Source of the DNA: Nitrospira sp.
GTDB taxonomy: Bacteria > Nitrospirota > Nitrospiria > Nitrospirales > Nitrospiraceae
Assembly: GCA_022226935.1 (NCBI GenBank)
Contig: CP092081.1
Location: forward strand, 404,540 to 468,539
Length of the DNA stretch: 64,000 nt
Reading direction: 5' to 3'
The translations under genes were made by a program, and so were the position numbers. Of this stretch, positions 1 to 8,160 are shown in pieces. How positions within the stretch are numbered: position 1 is the first letter of the stretch; each line of letters begins with the position of its first letter. A model generated the notes under the pieces. It had not been told where the DNA came from. It saw only the letters and a list, made by a program, of their open reading frames with translations, and made no database searches.

Positions 1-113
1 GGCCTTGCCGGAGGGGTCACACCCGTTCCCATACCGAACACGGAAGTTAAGCCCTCCAAGGCCGATGATACTGCTGCCGTGAGGCAGTGGGACAGTAGGA
101 CGCTGCCGGGTTA
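1..113 (+). rRNA. rrf: 5S ribosomal RNA, 5' end cut by window start
   Basis: This is the 3' part of a 5S rRNA of the large ribosomal subunit. Conserved 5S elements are visible: the hexamer-rich stretch around CCATACCGAACACGGAAG (30-47), AAGCCCTCC (49-57) and the closing helix ending near 112. The first few bases of a usual ~117-nt 5S lie before the window, so an rrn operon should end here. The exact 3' end is estimated within a few bases. A strong intrinsic terminator follows directly. Confidence 0.95.
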
Positions 114-114
114 C

Positions 115-152
115 AAAAAAAGCCTGCTCGATTTCTCGAGCAGGCTTTTTTA
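115..152 (+). terminator. Rho-independent terminator of the rRNA operon
   Basis: A perfect 11-bp stem (121-131 with 136-146) encloses a TTTC loop. It is preceded by an A-run (115-120) and followed by a T-run (146-151). It lies directly after the 5S gene, as expected for the end of an rrn transcript. Confidence 0.93.
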
Positions 153-235
153 TTTTGTGCAGAGTATCATCCTGCCTGATCGGCGACACTGTGAACGTCC
201 TCTTCCAGCCATAACGTGTGAAAGCTAGAGCTTAA

Positions 236-1076
236 TCTGACAGTCAGCTAGAGTCTTCCTCTTCACGGAAGGAGCGAGGCCGATGCCGACGGAGCAGAAG
301 ATCATCAAGACAAAGTCGGCGTGTTGGAACTGGCGAAGCAGCTCAGCAATGTTTCCAAAGCCGGTCAGCTGATGGGGTAGAGCCGCGATAGTTTCTATCG
401 GTTCAAAGAGCGCTATGACACTGGCGGCGAGGCGCCCTCCACGAGATTTCGCGGCAGAAGCCCCTCCTCAAGAATCGAGGTGCGTCTAGCGCGAATGTCC
501 CGGCTACTGCGGCGCGCAGGACACTATCTACGTCGGCACCTTGAAGGGCGTGGGCAGGATTTTATCAACAGACCTTCATCGATACCTACAGCAAGGTTGG
601 TTTTGCCAAGCGGGACGACCGAAAGACACCGGTGCCCGCCGCGGAATTCCTCAATGATCGGGTCTTGCCCTTCTTCGAGCAGCACGACATTCCGCTGACC
701 CGCTGCTCACCGACCGCGGCACGGAATACTGCGGGGTCCGGGAACGCCATGAGTACGAACTGCACGTCGCGGTCGAGAACATCGATCACATGCGCACCAA
801 GATCCGGCATCCCCAGACCAACGGGATCTGTGAGCGTTTCCACAAGACGATGTTGAACGAGTGTTGCCGCGTAGCGTTTCGGAAGAAGATCTAGCAAACG
901 CTGGAGGAACTCCAAGGGGACTTGGATGGGTGCTCCAGGAGTACAACGCGTAGCGCCCCCAGCAGGGCCGCTGGTGCTAGGGCAAGACGCCCATACAGAC
1001 GTGTATCGATAGCGTGCCGCTGGCCAAGGAGAAAATGTTAGCGGCCTAACCCGGTGAGGACTCACTGTCTGTCAGA
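236..1076 (+). mobile_element. Decayed IS481-family insertion sequence
   Basis: The element is bounded by inverted matches: TCTGACAG with following CAG at 236-247, and its complement CTGTCAGA at 1069-1076. The two ends share further interrupted similarity inward. Between them lies a plus-strand transposase relic (283-1049). I found no convincing target duplication, so the outer limits are uncertain by a few bases. The family call rests on the translated transposase fragments; only the coding relic and the inverted ends are seen directly. Confidence 0.7.
283..1049 (+). pseudogene. IS481-family transposase, deleted and frameshifted
   Basis: The reading starts at ATG 283 with MPTEQKIIKT and continues through a winged-helix-like N-terminus (ELAKQLSNVSKA). 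An in-frame stop interrupts it near 378. The central part of the usual ~340-residue protein is missing near 483-500. The DDE integrase core is then readable across shifted frames (pieces resembling YVGTLKGVGRI, FLNDRVLPFFEQHDI, LTDRGTEYCG). The tail EKMLAA ends at a TAA at 1047-1049. Several frame changes and the deletion mean it cannot encode a working transposase. Its frames also produce false short ORFs on both strands, which are not annotated here. Confidence 0.82.
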
Positions 1077-1119
1077 TGAAGTCTTGAACGATACCCATAA
1101 CGCTATTTTTCGAGCCGAA

Positions 1120-1812
1120 ATGATTCAGCGCGTCCTCCCTCCCATACCTTCCGATTGGGCGTCACTCCTCAAGGACATGACTGAGAGTGATACGTATCAA
1201 AGATTATTGGCCTTTTTAAAACTTGAAATCGAAGCCGGGGAAACGATTCTTCCTTCGCGTAAAGACACGTTTAAGGCCCTTGAGCTCACATCACATGGAT
1301 CGGTGACAGTAGTGCTTCTTGGACAGGATCCCTATCACACGCCAGGAATGGCGCATGGCCTATGTTTTTCAGTGCCCCCGGAGATCCGCTCGCTACCCCC
1401 TTCGTTAAAAAATATCTACCGGGAATTACACAATGACTTGGGATGTCGGATTCCGAACAACGGATGTCTGATTCCCTGGGCAGAGCAAGGTATATTGCTC
1501 CTGAACACGGCGTTGACTGTTCGTGCGCATAGTCCCAATTCGCATAGAAAATGTGGGTGGCAGCATTTTACTGACCGAGTACTCGAACTGCTTAACTCCA
1601 AGTCTTCGCGAGTTGTGTTTGTCTTATGGGGCGGTGAGGCTCAAAAAAAGCGGTCCCTCATTACCAATCCTCTCCATGTCGTCATTGCCGCTGCGCATCC
1701 ATCTCCTTTATCGGCAGGAAAATTCTTTGGCTCCCGCTGCTTTTCGAAGGTTAACCACTCCTTGCTTGACGCAGGACTACCACCAATAGATTGGCAAATT
1801 CCCGATGTATAA
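1120..1812 (+). CDS. ung: Uracil-DNA glycosylase, family 1
   Basis: This 230-aa enzyme should remove uracil from DNA to start base-excision repair. The family-1 motif GQDPYH with its catalytic Asp is followed by MAHGLCFSVP, and the C-terminal HPSPLS loop and FF.S..F segment are present. Length matches the ~225-aa family norm. I chose ATG 1120: an upstream in-frame ATG at 1054 would place coding sequence inside the IS481 right end and add 22 residues with no family similarity. No strong Shine-Dalgarno is visible. The gene is clearly AT-richer than its surroundings and sits between two IS relics, which suggests acquisition or relocation. A family-4 UDG also exists at 56006-56677. Confidence 0.93.
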   Translation: MIQRVLPPIPSDWASLLKDMTESDTYQRLLAFLKLEIEAGETILPSRKDTFKALELTSHGSVTVVLLGQDPYHTPGMAHGLCFSVPPEIRSLPPSLKNIYRELHNDLGCRIPNNGCLIPWAEQGILLLNTALTVRAHSPNSHRKCGWQHFTDRVLELLNSKSSRVVFVLWGGEAQKKRSLITNPLHVVIAAAHPSPLSAGKFFGSRCFSKVNHSLLDAGLPPIDWQIPDV

Positions 1813-2093
1813 CCATAGCTGCGATCTGGATTGTGTTGTTACGTGGGGACTGCATAAGCCCGTGGCGGACTGGCTTTTCTTGGACCCGTTCCATGTGTCT
1901 ATCGTGCGTTGACGACACCTCCTTGTACCGGAAGGGTTGACAGAGTTGTGCTCAATGTCTCGATTACGATTGCATACCCCACCTTGGTCGTGGTCGTCTC
2001 GGTTATGGCCATAATGCCAGATCGGTTCAGCCGCTCAATAAACGGGAATTCGGCCAAAAGTAAGCCTGGACGGCATGGGCGTATCGGCCGATT
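1813..2093. other. Intergenic spacer between ung and the IS1595 relic
   Basis: I see no supported gene here. A 69-codon plus-strand frame at 1909 runs into the IS end, lacks a ribosome-binding site and resembles nothing I recognise, so it is left out. The stretch may be a remnant of older mobile-element debris. Confidence 0.4.
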
Positions 2094-2835
2094 TAAAAGT
2101 AGGGGCTGGCATAGCTAAGAGCTAATGCCTGGTTGATTTGTACCAGTATTTGAGCTGCCTGAGTAGTTGTCGATGACTGCCGCTATTGAAGTGCCATTCG
2201 CACTCTTTCAGAAACCAGTAGAGGTTGTCCGGCGGGATGCCATTGAACCGATACAAATGCCGCTTCGCTTGGTTCAAGAAATTCTCAATCCCATTATTGA
2301 TGTGATGTCCGCGCTTGGTTACGAAGACCTTGCTGTGGTTAACGCGTCGGTGGTGAAACTCTGAGACATCGAGTACATCATAGGCCGTGAAACTATCCGT
2401 ATAGACGATGCTGTCTAGGGGCAACCTGCTCGCGAATGATTGGCAGAAGCGTTCGCGATCTCGCATTTGGAATAATCGCGGTCAACACCGTTCCGCCCCG
2501 TTTCAACAAGCCAAAGACCGAGACCGTGCCCGCGACGGCCTGGCCGCGTTTGCCCTTGCGCACACCACTCGCTCTCATCCGCCTCCCCCTCGCCAGACAC
2601 GTCATAGCTGGGGCAGCTTATGGGCAATCAACTGGCGTAGCCGGTGGTAAAACGTGCGTGCGGTGTTCCGGTTGACTCCAACAATCTCTGCTACGGCCCG
2701 CGCGGTCGCTCCCGCTACGAACGGATCGATCAGCCGCCCTTGCTGTTTTCCGCTCAACCGGCTCCGCTGCTGATAAATCCATTCGCTAAAGTTACCCCTC
2801 TCAGGTCGCTTTAGCTATGCCAGCCTCTAAAAGTA
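2094..2835 (-). mobile_element. IS1595-family element with TIRs and 8-bp target duplication
   Basis: The element proper is 2102-2827 (726 bp). Its ends are 17-bp terminal inverted repeats: GGGGCTGGCATAGCTAA at 2102-2118 and its complement at 2811-2827, with 16 of 17 matches. The 8 bases outside each end are identical: TAAAAGTA at 2094-2101 and 2828-2835. An 8-bp duplication is the known signature of IS1595-family insertion. The single transposase frame inside is broken. Confidence 0.93.
2122..2800 (-). pseudogene. IS1595-family (ISXO2-like) transposase, frameshifted
   Basis: The C-terminal DDE part reads intact as 2122-~2400: IVYTDSFTAYD, the HHRRVNHSK segment, and a NGIENFLNQAKRHLYRFNG tail ending FLKECEWHFN. 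The middle (VRKGKRG, VFGLLKRGG, AIIPNAR) is in a second frame. The N-terminal helix-turn-helix part (SRLSGKQQGRLIDPF, VNRNTARTFYHRLR) is in a further frame that stops near 2618. At least two or three frameshifts separate the pieces, so the transposase is dead. It is the small, ~230-residue type of this family. Confidence 0.88.
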
Positions 2836-2971
2836 TTGCCGTGTCATTCAGCCCATTCCAAGATGAGCTGATCTTCCCCCGATTATGACACCGCAGCTGA
2901 AGAAGACTTCTGTATCAGGTGGGTAGAGTCTGTTGTCGGTTATGATGGCAAGTTGCTCAAGTGTTCCCTGG

Positions 2972-3430
2972 TTAGAATGAGCGGCAAGCCTGCGAACGAA
3001 TCCTCATGACGGCTTCCTGCTGAAACCTGTCTTTATATCGCTGAACAATTCGTTGTACTGCTCTGTCCTTTTCCTGGATACTATTGTGTGTCAGCTGGAG
3101 AACATAAGAGGCTTCGAGTTCCACGAATCCTACCGAATTTCGCCATCGACCGGCAGCGGTCCAGGATGTCAGCCCCTCCGGAAAATCCGGCGCGACCGTG
3201 TCGTCGAGAAAGGCCGCCCATTCCTCGGCTGTCACAACTCCGCCAGGCTTGGCGGTGCCGAAGTAGAGAGAGTCCAGGACCATCGGCTGCTCGTCTGGTG
3301 AGCAAGGCGGTGCGGGGGCGGATACGCAACCGGTAAAAGCCACCATCATGAACGAGTAGAGGAAATGGTCCTTTAATCGCTTGAATCGGGAGCCTGGCGG
3401 AATTTCTGGCGCAGCATCTTCGTTCGGCAT
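2972..3430 (-). CDS. DUF3574-type putative lipoprotein
   Basis: This 152-aa protein has an N-terminal hydrophobic stretch ending in a possible lipobox (VAFTGC, Cys35), suggesting an exported lipoprotein. The true start may be a few codons downstream of the ATG at 3430. The core DSLYFG..KPGG.V..EEWAAFLDDTVAP.FPEGLT..... resembles the DUF3574 family of unknown function. It follows the gene at 3433-3717 with 2 bases between stop and start, so the two form an operon. Function is unknown. Confidence 0.75.
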   Translation of the reverse strand: MPNEDAAPEIPPGSRFKRLKDHFLYSFMMVAFTGCVSAPAPPCSPDEQPMVLDSLYFGTAKPGGVVTAEEWAAFLDDTVAPDFPEGLTSWTAAGRWRNSVGFVELEASYVLQLTHNSIQEKDRAVQRIVQRYKDRFQQEAVMRIRSQACRSF

Positions 3431-3432
3431 TG

Positions 3433-3717
3433 CTATTTCTTGGGTTTGGCGCCTGGAGGCGGCTCTTTTGAACTGTCCGTGTCCTTGCTGCTGCCGGTTA
3501 CTTGCTTGAAAGTCTTGCCGATGGCCGGTCCGATTTTCGGTATCTCTTCCTCAATGTTTTTTGCCGCGCTTTTCAGCCCGCGGCCGATTTCACCGATGGT
3601 TAACCCTTGGTTTCCTCCGGGCTTATTGTTGCCGGATGATTCCGACGCTGCCTCGACAGAAGATGCGAGGGGGTAAGAAGCAAGAAGGAGGAAGAGGAAA
3701 AGAATTGCTGCGCGCAA
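3433..3717 (-). CDS. Small secreted hypothetical protein
   Basis: This 94-aa protein starts with TTG at 3717. It has a clear signal peptide (hydrophobic ILFLFLLLASYPLASS, cleavage after VEA) and a short mature part with a predicted helix (GEIGRGLKSAAKNIEEEIPKI) and a Pro/Lys-rich tail. I do not recognise it. It is the first gene of a two-gene operon with the DUF3574 protein. A well-spaced promoter lies just upstream (3755-3783), which supports expression. Confidence 0.7.
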   Translation of the reverse strand: MRAAILFLFLLLASYPLASSVEAASESSGNNKPGGNQGLTIGEIGRGLKSAAKNIEEEIPKIGPAIGKTFKQVTGSSKDTDSSKEPPPGAKPKK

Positions 3718-3754
3718 AGTCGGTCCCGCCTTTCCAGAATATCGTGTAAAAAGT

Positions 3755-3783
3755 AGTATAGGATATTCTCAGCATTCGGCCAA
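3755..3783 (-). promoter_or_regulatory. Sigma-70-type promoter for the 3717 operon
   Basis: On the minus strand TTGGCC (3783-3778) and TATACT (3760-3755) are separated by 17 bp. Transcription would start near 3748, about 30 nt before the TTG start codon. Confidence 0.6.
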
Positions 3784-4021
3784 CTCAGCTCCGCACATAA
3801 TCGGGGCGCAACCTCCCGTGCGGGAACTCTTGGTCCTGTTGACCAAGAGGGGCACCGTGCGGTAAAGTGTGGTCTACTGCAGCATTGTATCGGTCCACCA
3901 ATGCTGTACCTCCTCAACGTGGACCGCGCGATCGCATCGCGACCAGGTCCAGTTTGGAGCTGACTCCCTCCGGATTCACCCTCCCCTCGGTTCTCTGATC
4001 CCGTCTTAATGCGATCCACAA
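3784..4021 (+). other. Leader region upstream of the RNA helicase, with hairpin
   Basis: No gene is supported between 3718 and 4036. A perfect 9-bp inverted repeat (3827-3835 CTCTTGGTC with 3841-3849) with a 5-nt loop lies in it, 190 bp before the helicase start. It has no T-run, so it is not a simple terminator. DEAD-box helicase genes often have long structured leaders, but a regulatory role here is only inference. Confidence 0.4.
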
Positions 4022-4036
4022 CGAAAGGATAGCTGC

Positions 4037-5332
4037 GTGCAGACGACTGCGTGTACGAGTTTTGACTCCCTTGGTGTATCTCCTACTCTTCTTCGAAATT
4101 TAACCAAAGCCGGCTTTACCCAACCGACGGCCATTCAAGCTCAGGCTATTCCCTGTGCTTTAGCCGGTCGGGACGTCTTGGGTTGTGCGCAGACCGGGAC
4201 GGGCAAGACCGCGGCATTTGTTATTCCCATACTGGAGCGGTTGACCGGCACGCCAAAAGGGCAGCCACGGGCGCTGATTTTGGCTCCCACACGTGAACTC
4301 GCGATTCAAATTCAGGCCACCATCGATACGTTAGGCCGAGATTTACAGTTGTTTGCCACCACCGTTGTCGGCGGTGCGGACATGCAAGCGCAGGTCAGAG
4401 GGTTACGACAACGTCCCGACATTATCGTCGCCACTCCCGGGCGCCTGCTCGATCATATGTGGAATGGAACGATCAGCTTGTTGGCGATGAACATTCTGGT
4501 GCTCGATGAAGCCGATCGGATGCTGGATATGGGGTTCGCTCAGCAAATCAATCAGATTTTGGATGCCATGCCTGAAGAGCGGCAGACGTTGCTGTTCTCC
4601 GCTACGATGCCCATGGATCTGGCGCGGTTGGCGCAAGCCAGCGTAAAGGATCCGGTGCGCGTCATGGTCACAAAATCGGCGACGACAGCCGACGGCGTCA
4701 CTCAAGCCGTGCACCATACCACACATGATCGTAAGAACGGGCTGTTGATGTCCTTGCTTCAATCCGAGTCCGATACCGTGCTGGTGTTTGCCAGGACGAA
4801 ACATCGTGCGGATCGATTGGGAAACCTGCTTGATTCGGCCGGGCACCGCGTCGCGGTGCTCCATGGAGGAAGGACTCTGCCGCAACGGCGAGCGGCGTTG
4901 GAAGGATTCCGGCGAGGGACGTATCGAGTGTTGGTAGCGACGGATATTGCCGCACGGGGCATCGATGTGGCAAATATTGCGCATGTCATCAATTACGACG
5001 TGCCGAATTGCCCGGAAGATTATGTGCATCGCGTCGGGCGTACGGCTCGGATGAGGACCACCGGCCGTGCGACAACGTTTGTGACGGCGGAAGACCAGGA
5101 GCAGCTGCGGGCCATTGAGCGCTTGCTTGGCCAAGCGGTACCTCGCGCAGAGGGGAGCCCTGCTTCGCTGGCGCCTTCGTCACGACCGGATGGTCATGCG
5201 CCCCGCAATGAACATGAGCGGCGCCGCCGCCGCGGCGGGTCTGCCCAGGGATGGCGTCAGACGGCCGATGGAGGATCTCGAGAGGCCAATGGGGAAATCA
5301 AGAACGGAAGCGATCTCGGGCCGGTCTCTTAA
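4037..5332 (+). CDS. rhlE: DEAD-box ATP-dependent RNA helicase, RhlE-like
   Basis: This 431-aa helicase should unwind RNA in ribosome assembly or mRNA decay. Motifs appear in order: Q-motif (F..PTAIQAQAIP), Walker A AQTGTGKTAAF, PTRELAIQ, GG, TPGRLLD, DEAD, SAT, and the C-terminal ARGIDV and HRVGRTAR. The last ~55 residues form a basic Arg-rich tail (ERRRRRGG), typical of RNA-binding extensions. The start is GTG 4037, supported by CGAAAGGATAG at 4022-4032. A small gene follows 35 bp downstream, probably in the same transcript. Confidence 0.92.
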   Translation: MQTTACTSFDSLGVSPTLLRNLTKAGFTQPTAIQAQAIPCALAGRDVLGCAQTGTGKTAAFVIPILERLTGTPKGQPRALILAPTRELAIQIQATIDTLGRDLQLFATTVVGGADMQAQVRGLRQRPDIIVATPGRLLDHMWNGTISLLAMNILVLDEADRMLDMGFAQQINQILDAMPEERQTLLFSATMPMDLARLAQASVKDPVRVMVTKSATTADGVTQAVHHTTHDRKNGLLMSLLQSESDTVLVFARTKHRADRLGNLLDSAGHRVAVLHGGRTLPQRRAALEGFRRGTYRVLVATDIAARGIDVANIAHVINYDVPNCPEDYVHRVGRTARMRTTGRATTFVTAEDQEQLRAIERLLGQAVPRAEGSPASLAPSSRPDGHAPRNEHERRRRRGGSAQGWRQTADGGSREANGEIKNGSDLGPVS

Positions 5333-5367
5333 TTTGGGCGAGTCTACGTTGCAAGGGAGGAATCAAG

Positions 5368-5709
5368 GTGAGTGATCAGAACCAGGATGCACCGCGAGCT
5401 GCGAGTCAGTGGGTCAGAATTCCGGATGGAACGATGGTGCAGCATCGTTTGGACGGGCAAAAGGGACATATTGACGGTTTGACGGAAATTGTCACCGGCC
5501 CAAGCCGGAATCCCGATGGACGGACGCAGTACCGGATTAACGTCGGGAAGGGAGATCGAGTGCTGATTGCGGAAGAGGATCTTCTGATTTTGACGGATGC
5601 CGAGGGAATGGTACGAATGGCAAAAGAGAAGGGGGAATATCGTTCCCTCGTCAGCAAGCAGTTGCGTGGGGTATTTGGAGAAGACCGCTTTATCGTCAAG
5701 GCATCTTAA
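5368..5709 (+). CDS. Conserved hypothetical protein (113 aa)
   Basis: I chose GTG 5368 because GGGAGG (5355-5360) lies 7 nt upstream; a longer in-frame ATG at 5251 would overlap the helicase end. The protein is soluble, without signal or membrane segment. It has a compact beta-rich middle (MVQHRLDGQKGHIDGLTEI..GPSRNPDG..QYRINVG) that might form an SH3-like or KOW-like barrel; that is only an impression. I do not recognise the family. Being downstream of a helicase suggests an RNA-related role, unproven. Confidence 0.72.
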   Translation: MSDQNQDAPRAASQWVRIPDGTMVQHRLDGQKGHIDGLTEIVTGPSRNPDGRTQYRINVGKGDRVLIAEEDLLILTDAEGMVRMAKEKGEYRSLVSKQLRGVFGEDRFIVKAS

Positions 5710-5747
5710 CGGCGATGCCGCATCGAGGTAGACCCAGGAACCGCTGC

Positions 5748-5936
5748 TCAATACAGGGGTTCCTGGGGACCCCACTGCAACCCTGCCAGATCGGGATCTT
5801 CTCCTCCAGATGCCGCGGGCCGATCTGGTTTCTCCGCCTTGCGTTGCACTCGGCGGGCTTCTTTCTCCCGTTGCTTCACCTGTCGGGCTTTTTCTCGATC
5901 GCGTTTCGCGATGGTCGTTTTGCCTGCTCGTGCGAT
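5748..5936 (-). CDS. Small basic protein with probable ATC start
   Basis: The 62-aa frame reads ARAGKTTIAKRDREKARQ, a Lys/Arg/Glu-rich helical stretch, and ends GEDPDLAGLQWGPQEPLY. I recall small bacterial proteins with a similar charged helix followed by EDPDIAGI.PGPQP; their function is unknown. No ATG, GTG or TTG occurs between the upstream in-frame TAG (5949-5951) and residue 20. GGAGG (5946-5942) lies exactly 5 nt before ATC (5936-5934), so ATC appears to be the start codon. The alternative is an internal GTG that would lose the first third. Confidence 0.6.
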   Translation of the reverse strand: MARAGKTTIAKRDREKARQVKQREKEARRVQRKAEKPDRPAASGGEDPDLAGLQWGPQEPLY

Positions 5937-5989
5937 GGTTCCCTCCTTCTATTCGGCTTCCCTGACGGAAAGCAAATAGGCCTGTCTGA

Positions 5990-6271
5990 TTATGAACCGG
6001 CTGGTCGACGGGCGGTACGGGTTGTGCTGGTCCGTCCATGAGAACGCGCAGGGCGCGCCTGCGTTTGTTCGGAGCGGGCGCGGGTCTCTGCTCCAAATCC
6101 TGAACTGGCCAGTGCCGAGACCTCACGACGGATCTGATCCATTGGCGTCTCGTGCGATTCCACAGAAGGGTCAACCAGGCCGAGCTCTGTCCACCGTATT
6201 CTCAGCTTGGGAACGGTCCGCTTCTTCTTATGGTTGGGTTTGTTGCCACGCCAGACAGACGTTATTTTCAT
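5990..6271 (-). CDS. Small basic hypothetical protein (93 aa)
   Basis: ATG 6271 is preceded by AAAGGAG with 6-nt spacing, which favours it over an in-frame ATG at 6292. The N-terminal MKITSVWRGNKPNHKKKR and following KLRIRWTELGLVD look like genuine coding sequence. The C-terminal ~40 residues are Arg/Ser/Thr-rich and low in complexity. Function is unknown; the charge suggests nucleic-acid contact. It lies 53 bp upstream of the ATC-start gene on the same strand, so they may be co-transcribed. Confidence 0.6.
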   Translation of the reverse strand: MKITSVWRGNKPNHKKKRTVPKLRIRWTELGLVDPSVESHETPMDQIRREVSALASSGFGAETRARSEQTQARPARSHGRTSTTRTARRPAGS

Positions 6272-6600
6272 CGTACACTCCTTTCGAAACAACAGGATGG
6301 CGATGTCCAGGCCATCAAACTGGAGGCAGTGGGGCAGAAATACTCCGACCCCATGCTTTGCCCATTTCCTGGTCGGATCTGGGAAATGAGCCGTAGGAGG
6401 AGCGTAACAAAAGGAAGCGATCGCGCGGCAATGACGGAACGCGAAGCGTAGGATCTCGCTCGGTACTCGTACGGTTTAACAACGTATCATGCTTGTCATA
6501 GCTTGGTCAAATGAGCGGTTCGGTGTTCAACAATGCTCAGGTATCGAGGCGACACATTCTCCGTGGAGTCAGACGGGATGAATTTCGCCATATGAATAAG
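6272..6600. other. Intergenic region without supported gene
   Basis: About 330 bp separate the start of the basic-protein gene from the end of the sigma-54 regulator. Plus-strand frames at 5992-6451 overlap the small minus-strand gene, lack ribosome-binding sites and look like nothing known. I see no repeat, tRNA or clear terminator. Confidence 0.4.
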
Positions 6601-8154
6601 TTAGGACATCGGACTGGGTGCCGGCGATCTTGAGTCGGGGCGGCGAATACCGAGTTTCCGCAAGCGGCTTCGCAGCGTTTCCGGATTGAGTCCTAACAGA
6701 TTGGCCGCCCCCTGATCGCCGTAGATTCGCCATTTGGTCCGTTCGAGCATCATGAGGATGTGATGTCGTTCGAGTTCCTGGAGGCTGTCGGTCTGGTTCA
6801 TCGGAGCGGCATGACCGACCTGCAGGATCGGAAGCAACATTTCGTCCACGGTGACTTGGGATGAGCTGGAGAGAATCACGGCTCGCTCAATCACGTTTTG
6901 AAGCTCACGGACGTTCCCGGGCCAGTTGTAGGTAAGGAGGCGTGCCATCGACTGTGGCTCAAAGGTGAGATGCGGCCGCTTATGCTTGGCGCCGATCTGT
7001 GCGAGAAAATGTTGGGCGAGGAGTTGAATATCCTCACGGCGTTCCCGGAGGGGAGGGACGGCGATGGGAAAGATGTGGAGCCGGTAGTACAGGTCGGCGC
7101 GAAAGGTGCCCTGTTGAATCGCGGCGGACAGGTCGGCATTGGTCGCGGCGATCAGGCGCACATTCACGGAGACCGGCTGCGTTCCGCCGATGCGATCCAC
7201 CATGCCGTCCTGGAGGACACGCAGCAATTTGGCCTGGGTCTCTAACGGCATTTCGCCGATTTCGTCCAAAAACAACGTGCCCATGTGAGCCAGTTCGAAA
7301 CGTCCTGCTCTCCGAAGTTGCGCGCCGGTAAAGGCACCGCGTTCATGCCCAAATAATTCACTCTCGATTAGGCCGGAGGGCAGGGCTGCGCAATTGACAC
7401 GAATAAACGGTTTTTGACTGCGCCTGCTCAAATCGTGCAGCGCTTGGGCCAACACTTCCTTGCCGGTTCCGGTTTCCCCCAGAAGGAGAACGGTCGTGTC
7501 TGTCGGAGCGACGGCTTTTACGAGCTCCACCACTTTGCTGAACGATGATGATGCGCCGACGAGCAGACGTTGATTCCGGCTGGCTTTCACTTCCTCTGCG
7601 AGATATTCGTTCTCGCGGCGCAAGCGCTCGCTCAGTTGTTTGATCTGCTGGTAGGCCAATACGTGATCGATGGCATAGGCGATTTGAGTGGCGACTTGCT
7701 GCAAGAACTTGCAGTCATCCTGATCGGGATGACCCGCTCGCACGCTGCCGATGTTCAATGTTCCGAGACAATGCTCTCGGACCAACAGCGGCAGGTTGAT
7801 CATGCGTCCCAACCCTTCTTGGGCGTAAAAGCGGTCTTCCAGAAACACTTGTTCCTTCTGAAGGTTTCCACGAATGTGCAGGCGGCGGTTATCATGCACC
7901 CATCCCACCGCACTGCCTTGGCGAGGAATGACGCTGTCATGGGCCAGAGCCGGGGTGGCCATGTTGGTGATGACGGCATAAAACCGAAACGAATCGGTAT
8001 TGGATTCGTACAAGGTAATGCCCGCGCGATCCCACGGAATGACCTTTTGGATTTGGTCCGCGATGACTCGCCAGAGACTGTCGATGTCTCGCTGCGAGTT
8101 CAGTGCATTGGTGACTTCGAGGAGTGTCTCAAAATTTAGGCTTGCGCGTTGCAT
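6601..8154 (-). CDS. Sigma-54-dependent transcriptional activator, GAF-AAA+-Fis
   Basis: This 517-aa regulator has an N-terminal GAF sensor domain (~10-165), a short linker helix, a sigma-54 AAA+ domain with Walker A GETGTGKE, the sigma-54-contacting GAFTGA loop, Walker B LFLDEIGE, and a C-terminal Fis-type helix-turn-helix (GAANLLGLNPETLRSRLRKLG). It resembles the FhlA/NorR-like group. The full GAFTGA motif predicts true activation of sigma-54 promoters. It starts 6 bp after the stop of the porin gene, so both are likely one transcript. The effector bound by the GAF domain and the target promoter are unknown. Confidence 0.9.
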   Translation of the reverse strand: MQRASLNFETLLEVTNALNSQRDIDSLWRVIADQIQKVIPWDRAGITLYESNTDSFRFYAVITNMATPALAHDSVIPRQGSAVGWVHDNRRLHIRGNLQKEQVFLEDRFYAQEGLGRMINLPLLVREHCLGTLNIGSVRAGHPDQDDCKFLQQVATQIAYAIDHVLAYQQIKQLSERLRRENEYLAEEVKASRNQRLLVGASSSFSKVVELVKAVAPTDTTVLLLGETGTGKEVLAQALHDLSRRSQKPFIRVNCAALPSGLIESELFGHERGAFTGAQLRRAGRFELAHMGTLFLDEIGEMPLETQAKLLRVLQDGMVDRIGGTQPVSVNVRLIAATNADLSAAIQQGTFRADLYYRLHIFPIAVPPLRERREDIQLLAQHFLAQIGAKHKRPHLTFEPQSMARLLTYNWPGNVRELQNVIERAVILSSSSQVTVDEMLLPILQVGHAAPMNQTDSLQELERHHILMMLERTKWRIYGDQGAANLLGLNPETLRSRLRKLGIRRPDSRSPAPSPMS

Positions 8155-8160
8155 GACGGA

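Noticed and set aside
586-1065. 159-codon minus-strand frame across the IS481 relic
   Set aside because: It is the antisense of the transposase pseudogene; the composition is biased and no motif is seen.
1054-1119. Longer ung start at ATG 1054
   Set aside because: It would encode the IS481 right end in the protein, and the 22 extra residues have no family similarity.
1909-2118. 69-codon plus-strand frame before the IS1595 copy
   Set aside because: No ribosome-binding site, runs into the IS end, and no recognisable motif.
5344-6174. 276-codon minus-strand frame
   Set aside because: It lies antisense to the 5368 gene and out of frame with the two small basic-protein genes that have ribosome-binding sites.
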